In this document: positions 57,572-64,000 of the stretch, in pieces | Layout of the letters: every line of letters begins with the position of its first letter | Position numbering within the stretch: position 1 is the first letter of the stretch | From: Taxillus chinensis | Taxonomy: Eukaryota > Streptophyta > Magnoliopsida > Santalales > Loranthaceae | Direction of reading: 5' to 3' | Assembly (NCBI GenBank): GCA_023512835.1 | Contig: CM042092.1 | Span: 24,479,543 to 24,543,542, forward strand | DNA length: 64,000 nucleotides | Position numbers and translations under genes: made by a program | The notes under the pieces: model-generated | Databases searched by the model: none | Seen by the model: the letters and a program-made list of their open reading frames with translations, nothing else | Told to the model about the DNA's origin: nothing

Positions 57572-58330
57572 ATGGCCGAAGAAAGCAGATGCTTTTCAAC
57601 ACTCGCCTTAACTCCGGAGGTGCACAGGAGCCCATCCCGAATCGAAGCGCCGGTGAAAATGTCGATCCACCACAACCTGGCTGGCCACTGCTTCTCAACC
57701 ACGGAGTTCGGGTTTACTCTAACGAAACCGCCCAAATTCACACCTGAGCTTTTCTCCCAGTGGAAAGCTCGCATGAAGATGTTTATGGTTTGCCATGATC
57801 ATCTTATGTGGCCATGTCTTCATCAGGAGATTCCAATTCCGATGACTATCGGAGAACATGGCGTAAGGAGGCCAAAGACAGATGCCGAACTTACCAACGA
57901 TGAAAGAGCCTGGCAGGCGCTAGTGAAAAGGCTCGGCTTATGTTACATCGTCCTTGGATTCCGAAGCTTTCACAGACGTCCAGGGCCGCACGAGCAAAAG
58001 CTGTTTGGGACAAACCGACAATCCTCTATGAGGGGAGTCGGTCCCCAGATGCAGAATGTGATCCGTACTCTCGGACGGAACTTTGAGAGTTTTAATCATA
58101 AACCGGGTGAATCACTTGAAAGCATCTATCGGAGATTCGGCAAGCTCATACTTGAACCGAAGACCGTCAATGAGCATTACTCTCAATCCCGGATCAATGA
58201 CAAGTTCTTTCGCTCCTTGCCGGATCGCTACTACTCCAAACAACTCCAGATGCAATCGGACAAAAACGGCAGTATGTTCCCCTTGAAGAACTATATGGAG
58301 AGTGCGGACTCACGAAGTCAGGTTTAAGTA
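57572..58330 (+). pseudogene. gag of the copia element
   Basis: An open segment of 251 codons from ATG 57572. PPKFTPELFSQWKARMKMF and HDHLMWPCLHQ are the start of the copia gag domain, TNDERAWQALVKR follows, and FNHKPGESLESIYRRFGKLI plus INDKFFRSLPDRYYSK complete it. The middle (about 58000-58050) is shifted, shown by loss of the usual alanine-rich helix. After the stop at 58325 a zinc knuckle CFNCGKTGHL at about 58577-58606 goes out of frame before its last Cys. Gag packages the element RNA. Confidence 0.75.
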
Positions 58331-58699
58331 CTCGACAGAGATGAAAAAATAGCTCGGAAAGAAAAGGGGGTAGCTCTCAAAGCTACCGAATGTCTAAACA
58401 TACCGAGGAATGATGATACGGACGTATCCGACAATTCCGATTCGACGAGGAGGAGGAGATAGCCCTTCTTGTCAAATCCTTTGAGCGATTCCTACGGAAA
58501 AGAGAAAAGGGATCGGAAGACGCTCATCATCATCGTTCCAACGGAAGGAGCGACCGGAGTCCGGTTCCCAGGAATGTTTCAACTGTGGGAAAACCGGTCA
58601 CCTGGGCCAAGGAATGCAAGTCCAAAGCAAAGGTGGCCGAGAAAAGTGACAAGGTAAATTCTCGCCGCTCCACCTCGGATAACAGGCAAGAGCAAGAGA

Positions 58700-59920
58700 A
58701 AGGCGCTCGTGACAAAATACATGAGTGGCTCGGAAGAAGAGGAGGAATCCTCGGATGATGAGCCGACCATTAAGCCGAACGTCCGCCTCATGGCAAATAC
58801 GAGGTACCTTCTATCTCTCGAGCTCCTGAGTAAATTAGAATCTCTTACTATTGCATGTGATCATGAAAAGAATGAGAGACTAATAATAACTCAAATGTAC
58901 AAAGATATGGAAAGTCGAATAAACGTCTCGAATTTACCATTAATAGACTCGAAAAGGACGTCGCGACTTCGGGGGAAAGGAAGCTTGGTATCATGATCTA
59001 AGAGCTGAAAATCATCTCTTAAATACCAATCTCTCAGGCCTAAAAGTTATAGTTAAAAGACTCGAAAATGAACTGGAACAGGAAAAGGAAATAAATCGTA
59101 AGTGGCTAAAATCCGGGGAAATAGCCTCTACCTTTAGGACCGATCCTGACGACATTCGAGTCAAACCTGGTCTAGGTTCTCGAACCATCAACCTCCATAG
59201 CTAAAGCCACCGAGTGTCCTCCGGATTTCACTCCTAAACTAACCAACTTATATCCTGTTAGTACATCTAAACCGTTGGATGGTTTCATTTCAGGTGGCAC
59301 CATAGTTTATGATCGTGGAACCGAGGTCATTATCGCACTTCCCGAAGCAGTAGCACCCGTAACTAAAGATGAAGGGAAGGCTGCTGCAGTTAAAGCCAAA
59401 ACTGTAGCACCCAAAAAGAAAGACAAGGCTAAGGCTGCTGCAGTTAAAGCCAAAACTGTAGCACCCAAAAAGAAAGACAAGGCTAAGGCTGACGCATTTA
59501 GGGCCAAGAGCGCGTCACCCAAACGTAATGGATTAGGCCACGTGGAACAGAGTAGAAAATCTGTAAAATCTAAGAGACTTGTATCCCCTGTTTGTACTTC
59601 ACATTATAGTGTCTGTTCCATCTGTAGGGAAATGGGTCATTATCACTATGAATGTTGGAGTCTATCTCGATAGCTGGCTTTGTAATCAATTTCAATCAAA
59701 TAAAGATCAGTTTTATAAAAGGGGTTCTTCGAGCAAAACAAAATCTAAATCTAAAAGGAGTGTCTCTCCCAAGAAATCCCAAATAAAAGAAGCAGCTGAA
59801 ACTAACAAGTTAATGTCAACTTGGAAAGCTAAGAGTCCTAACAAAATCAAATCCGTAAATGTTGACAATATCGCTGCTCACTCTAACCGCCCGAAACAAG
59901 TTTGGGCACCAAAAGTGTAA
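58700..59920 (+). pseudogene. Gag-protease linker with basic repeats and a second zinc knuckle
   Basis: The + frames include an acidic patch (SGSEEEEESSDDEPTIKP, near 58725), a coiled-coil-like stretch to 58990, and from 59275 a Lys/Ala-rich part with near-identical 54-bp units (about 59391-59444, 59445-59498) encoding AAVKAKTVAPKKKDKAK. Near 59605-59650 CSICREMGHYHYEC is a complete CX2CX4HX4C zinc knuckle. A Lys/Ser-rich tail follows to 59920. Frames shift between parts. Confidence 0.6.
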
Positions 59921-59989
59921 ACTGTTGTCTTTCAGGAGCATCTCTGGAATGAATTGCCGGATCACTTGAAGTTAAAGATAAATCAAAGC

Positions 59990-60260
59990 AAGTGGATCCT
60001 TGATAGTGGATGCTCCGGACATATGACGGGTGACCAGACTCTACTTGTAGAAGTTAATGATAAACAAGGTCCATCCGTCTCATATGGCGACAACAAGCAA
60101 AGGTAAGACTGTCGGGTATGGCACTTTAACTAACGGCTGTGTATCAATCACTAAAGTTGCACTAGTCGAAGGTTTAAAGCATAATTTGCTAAGTGTCGGT
60201 AAACTATGTGACAAAGGATTTCATTGTTTCCTTTTTGTCCAACACCGGTAAAGAAGAGAA
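59990..60260 (+). pseudogene. Aspartic protease of the copia element
   Basis: WILDSGCSGHMTGDQTLL near 59995-60045 is the copia protease active-site region (DSG). A one-base shift follows, then GKTVGYGTL, ALVEGLKHNLLSV and LCDKGF, the usual second half. The enzyme would process the polyprotein. Confidence 0.75.
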
Positions 60261-60379
60261 AACTTATCCTGGAGATGTTAAGTTATCCGGATCAAGAGAT
60301 GGGGACATATACTCAGTGGTCTTAAGAAATAATTCTCCGACCTTGTATGTTTCCTCACGAAAGCAACAGATGAAGATAG

Positions 60380-61330
60380 TTGGTTATGGCACAAGCGATG
60401 CGCACATTTGAACTTTAAGACTTTGTCTAAATTAGCATCACTTGATCTTGTCACCGGTCTACCCAAACTCAAGTTCTCCAGAGACACTCTCTGTCGAGAA
60501 TGCCAACTTGGTAAACAGACCAAACACGGCTTTAAGAGCAAATCAGTTAACTCAATAATTGCTCCTCTCGCAACTTCTTCATATGGACCTATGTGGTCCT
60601 ATATCTGTTTCATCACTAGTCAGGTGCGAGATATACCCTTGTGGTTATCGATGATTTCACCAGATACACATGGGTGATGTTCCTGAAATCAAAGGATCAA
60701 ACTTTTGAACATCTTGTAGATCTCTTCAACTGGATAAGCAACTCACAAGGATCGAGCATTAAATGCATCAGGAGTGATCATGGTACGGAATTTGATTTTT
60801 CCGAAATGAGATCATATTGTTCTGAACAGGGCATACAACATGACTTTTCTGCGCCCCAGAACCCCACAACAAAATGGGGTAGCTGAGCGCAAGAATCGAA
60901 CTTTAGTTGAAGCTGGTAGATCCATGTTAGCAGGGGCAATGCTTCCTCTCGCCTATGGGTCAAGCTGTGTCCATCGCTCGCTATGTTCAGAACGAACTCT
61001 AATAAATAAATCTACCATGAAAACACCCTATGAGATGTGGAGAGGTCGAAAACCTTCAATTTCACATTTCGAGCTTTCGGATGTACTTGCTATATATTGA
61101 TCAATGGCAAAGAGACCCGGAATAAATTTGAACCAAAAATCGATGATGGGATTTTTGTCGGGTACTCACTTCATAGCAAGGCTTATCGGGTCTTCAATAG
61201 AAAACTTTTTAAAGTTGAAGAATCTATCTATGTAACCTTTGATGAAACTAATCTCGATTGGTCAAAAGTCGGTCCTTCAAATTCTAATCTGCAGGTCATA
61301 AACGAAACGTCGATTACTCAAAGTTTATGA
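60380..61330 (+). pseudogene. Integrase of the copia element
   Basis: WHKRCAHLNFKTL with LCRECQLGKQ (60384-60525) is the HHCC zinc domain. The core gives VIDDFTRYTWVMFLKS (first Asp, near 60641), IRSDHGTEF (second Asp, near 60770) and, after a shift, NGVAERKNRTLVEAGRSML (catalytic Glu, near 60870). The C-terminal part reads FGCTCYILINGKE, then DDGIFVGYSLHSKAYRVFN to about 61330. At least three frame changes split it. Confidence 0.8.
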
Positions 61331-61860
61331 ATATTCCTGCTACACATCCTGACCGGTATCCTGACCAACCACGTGGCATCCGCGAAACACAACGGAATTT
61401 TATGGATGATGCTACGGATGACTCGGACTCGGACTACCACTTAGCTCCGGACTACCACTTAGCTCCGGACTACCACTTAGCTCCGGACTACCACTTAGCT
61501 CCGGACAAACTCCTGCAGATACACAAAATTCCGGAGCACCTTCAAGTCAGTCCGGACTAGTTAACACCGAAAGAAACAGTGTTGAAGAACCAATCGGTTC
61601 ATCCGTACCTCTAAATACGGAAACATCTACTCCGGACGAAGCCCAACCAGTTGATACAACTGAACCACCCATACTGGAAGAGCTTCAAATTGTTCAAGGA
61701 CAACCAACACACGCACAGAATTATAGATGGACTCGAAACCATCCCTGGATCAAGTGATTGGTGATCCTACCGTTGGTGTAAGAACAAGAGCAGCCACCTC
61801 AAACATGAGTCTTCACTCATGCTTTCTATCTCAAATAGAACCAAAGGTGGTAGATGAAGC
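61331..61860 (+). pseudogene. Integrase-RT spacer with a hexapeptide repeat
   Basis: An acidic spacer region. DSDSD is followed by four exact 18-bp units (61434-61505) that encode DYHLAP each time. The remaining sequence is Thr/Pro/Glu-rich and ends in RTRAATSNMSLHSCFLS, the usual lead-in to RT. Confidence 0.7.
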
Positions 61861-62660
61861 TCTTCAGGATTCAAACCTGGATAGAAGCCATGCAAGAAGA
61901 ACCGAATCAATTTAAGAGAAATAATGTGTGGACCTTAGTACCAAGGCCTAAGTCTCGGCAAGTCATTGGCGTTAAATGGGTGTTCGGAACAAACTTGATA
62001 CGGATGGAATAGTAATCCGGAACAAAGCCAGACTGGTAGCCAAAGGATATCGTCAAGAAGAGGGAATAGATTATGATGAAACCTTTGCTCCGGTCGCAAG
62101 ACTTGAGGCAATCCGAATGTTTTCGGCGTATGCTTCATATGAAAACTTCATAGTTTATCAAATGGACGTCAAGAGCGCATTCCCGAATGGAGACCTTCAA
62201 GAGGAGGTGTATGTTGAACAACCTCCCGGCTTCATTGAACCTAAGGCAGGACATCTTGTCTACAAACTTCGTAAAGCTCTATATGGTTTGAAGCAAGCTC
62301 CCCGAGCCTGGTACGACACATCGTCGAATTCCTACTTGCTCATAACTTCCAAAAAGGGAAGATAGACACCACCCTATTTCTACGACAAGAGAAAGGACAC
62401 ACTCGATCGTACAAATATACGTGGACGATATCATTTTCGGATCAACAAATCCGAAGCTTTGTGAAGAGTTTGCTAAGTTGATGACAGGCAAGTTTGAAAT
62501 GAGCATGATGGGAGAACCGTCCTACTTCCTTGGAATTGAAGTCAAACAATTAAAGGAAGGAATCTTTATCAATCAGGCTAAGTACACTCGCGATCTTATT
62601 AAGAAGTTTGGTATGGAAGGTTCATCTCCCGTCAAAACTCCAATGCCTGTCGGTGCCAAG
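61861..62660 (+). pseudogene. Reverse transcriptase of the copia element
   Basis: [20 protein letters not shown] near 61920-61980 (after a shift from the EALQD start), [47 protein letters not shown] (catalytic motif A), [27 protein letters not shown], a break near 62320, then VYVDDIIFGST with the YVDD box near 62411-62445, GEPSYFLGIEVKQ and FGMEGSSPVKTPM. These are the copia RT blocks in order. Two shifts and a stop near 62365 inactivate it. Confidence 0.85.
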
Positions 62661-62699
62661 TTAGATCCGGATATGGACGGCATATCGGGAAATGTGACC

Positions 62700-63364
62700 C
62701 GACTACAGAGGGATGATCGGATCCTTGCTCTATCTTACAACAAGTCGCCCGGACATTATGTTTGCAACTTGCATTTGTGCACGATATCAGGCAAATCCCA
62801 AGGAGTCACATATGCTTCATGTAAAACGGATCTTAAGGTATCTCAAATGGACGATGAATTTGGGACTCGGTACCCAAAGGAGTCCAACTTCACCTTATCA
62901 GGGTACTCGATGCCGACTTCGCTGGATGTCGCATCGACAGGAAAAGCACAAGCGGTACGTGTCGGTTTCTTGGAAATAGATTGATCTCATGGTTCAAGAA
63001 GACGAATTCCGTATCAACCTCTCTGCTGAGGCGGAATATATCGGCTCTTTGGAAGTTCTTTGCGCACGACTACTTTGGATGCAAAGTCAACTTATCGACT
63101 ACGGATTCAACATGTCCTCTATTCCACTTTATTGTGACAACATTAGTGCAATTGCCATCAGCAACAACCCCTGTCATGCATCCTAAGACGAAGCACATTG
63201 AGGTCAGGTATCACTTCATACGCGATCATGTTCTTAAAAAGCATATTTCACTTGGAACATGTTGCCACCGAAGATCAACTAGCGACATATTTACAAAGCC
63301 CCTCCCCGATGCGAGGTTTTTCGAACTACTCTTCCAACTAGGTATGCTCGACTTCTCTGCATAG
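62700..63364 (+). pseudogene. RNase H of the copia element
   Basis: MIGSLLYLTTSRPDIMFATC near 62713, ILRYLKWT, a degraded middle, SAEAEYIGSLEVLCARLLWMQ near 63025, IPLYCDNISAIAISNNP near 63120, and in another frame HPKTKHIEVRYHFIRDHV near 63180, ending DIFTKPLPDARFFELLFQLG and a stop at 63362. This is the normal end of the copia polyprotein. Confidence 0.8.
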
Positions 63365-64000
63365 TTTCTCATTTAAATTTCACAACAAGTATATTCTCTA
63401 ACAAACCATGCATTGTATGTTTCTGAAAGTAGTAGAAACTCACTGATCGCATTGCTGATCATACTTACCGACTCCACGGTTCCATGTTTCGATGTTAATC
63501 TCAACCTCATATTGGGAGGATGCTTGCGTTTCCCGATCAAGTCGTTTAAAGCTAACATAATTACAGTTTATATGATTTACCTCGGTCGGATTCATGATCT
63601 TCATATCCATTAATCACCACATGATCAAAGCATGTTCATTTAGATTACTCCATTAACGTGCATAGTTGAAGGAGTGAAATGGGCTAGCTTGGAATGCCTG
63701 GTGGATGAATACACAAACGCATTCCGATCAGCTACAAGTATAGTTTTCTAATAAGATAGACAAGTGCTGAACTACAAATTGGAACGGTCAACCGAGAGGA
63801 TTGCACAATCTACGGGGAGAAAATGCTTTATATTTTATTCAGGAATACCCCCCGTATATGTCTCATGACCTTTTTCCTTGACTGTCTATCCGAGGGGGAG
63901 CTTTTCATTGAGAGGATTAAATGATCTACGGGGGAGCAGCAATGAACCCCTAATATGTCTCGGATTCTCCCTTCTCTACGCTATTACTTCCGGATCTGGA
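63365..64000 (+). other. 3' untranslated region of the copia element
   Basis: No credible ORF. Purine tracts CGAGGGGGAGC (about 63890) and CTACGGGGGAGCAGC (about 63930) and an earlier CTACGGGGAG (about 63809) are candidates for the polypurine tract. No TGTTGGATC LTR start occurs before 64000. Confidence 0.5.

Larger units (their letters stand above)
56392..64000 (+). mobile_element. SIRE-like Ty1/copia retrotransposon, 3' end outside the window
   Basis: 5' LTR, Met-type primer site, gag with zinc knuckle, a basic linker, DSGC protease, integrase, RT and RNase H in copia order, all on +. Element size, long gag, second zinc knuckle and the KAYRVFN segment after integrase suggest the SIRE/Maximus group (inference). 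Multiple one- or two-base shifts and a few stops break the polyprotein. The 3' LTR is not reached by 64000. Confidence 0.85.

Overview
The window is nuclear DNA from a flowering plant. It is AT-rich, spliced and intergenic-heavy, and about two thirds of it is LTR retrotransposon sequence of plant lineages: Athila/Tat-type and chromovirus-type Ty3/gypsy, and SIRE-like Ty1/copia. The host species cannot be fixed from the sequence. Only one intact host gene is supported: a two-exon, minus-strand, probably plastid-targeted tryptophan/tyrosine permease-family transporter (17815-19544).

Layout. (1) 1-13377: the 5' part of a minus-strand chromovirus-like element (5' LTR 11068-13377, initiator-Met primer site 11053-11064, gag start at 72 running off the window). 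A 10.5-kb minus-strand Athila-type element (420-10972, perfect 5-bp duplication ACGTG) sits in its leader. (2) 13399-15250: a solo copia LTR with a short-motif array, beside a broken copia RNase H/3' end. (3) 15250-25030: the transporter gene in AT-rich DNA with a foldback MITE and a LINE RNase H remnant. (4) 25037-48426: a nest of LTR elements. Chromovirus-type LTR B (25037 to about 46200) holds Athila/Tat-like solo LTR F (about 25819-45229). F holds solo LTRs C (27274-30169) and D (30221-44987). D holds element G (30807-44152), which has LTRs but no gag-pol. G holds chromovirus H (34471-42534) with both LTRs and a decayed gag-pol. A further LTR, E (about 46215-48426), abuts B. (5) 48430-51000: a recent 198-bp tandem duplication and a possible minus-strand promoter. 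(6) 51098-55340: a decayed PIF/Harbinger element (DDE nuclease plus Myb/SANT-like protein), invaded by a 509-bp hAT-type MITE with a perfect 8-bp duplication. (7) 56392-64000: a SIRE-like copia element with 5' LTR, primer site, gag, protease, integrase, RT and RNase H, broken by frameshifts. Its 3' LTR lies beyond the window.

How the parts relate. The elements interact mainly by insertion. Four of the insertions carry recognisable target duplications, so their relative order can be read. No new enzymatic or defence system was found. The points most worth a second look are the five-level nest, a promoter layout shared by LTRs of different lineages (ACGT-centred palindrome, TATA box, telo-box, GA tract), a pair of PPT-like motifs about 1.53 kb apart in two different Athila/Tat-type elements, and the two perfect 32-bp palindromes inside the hAT MITE.
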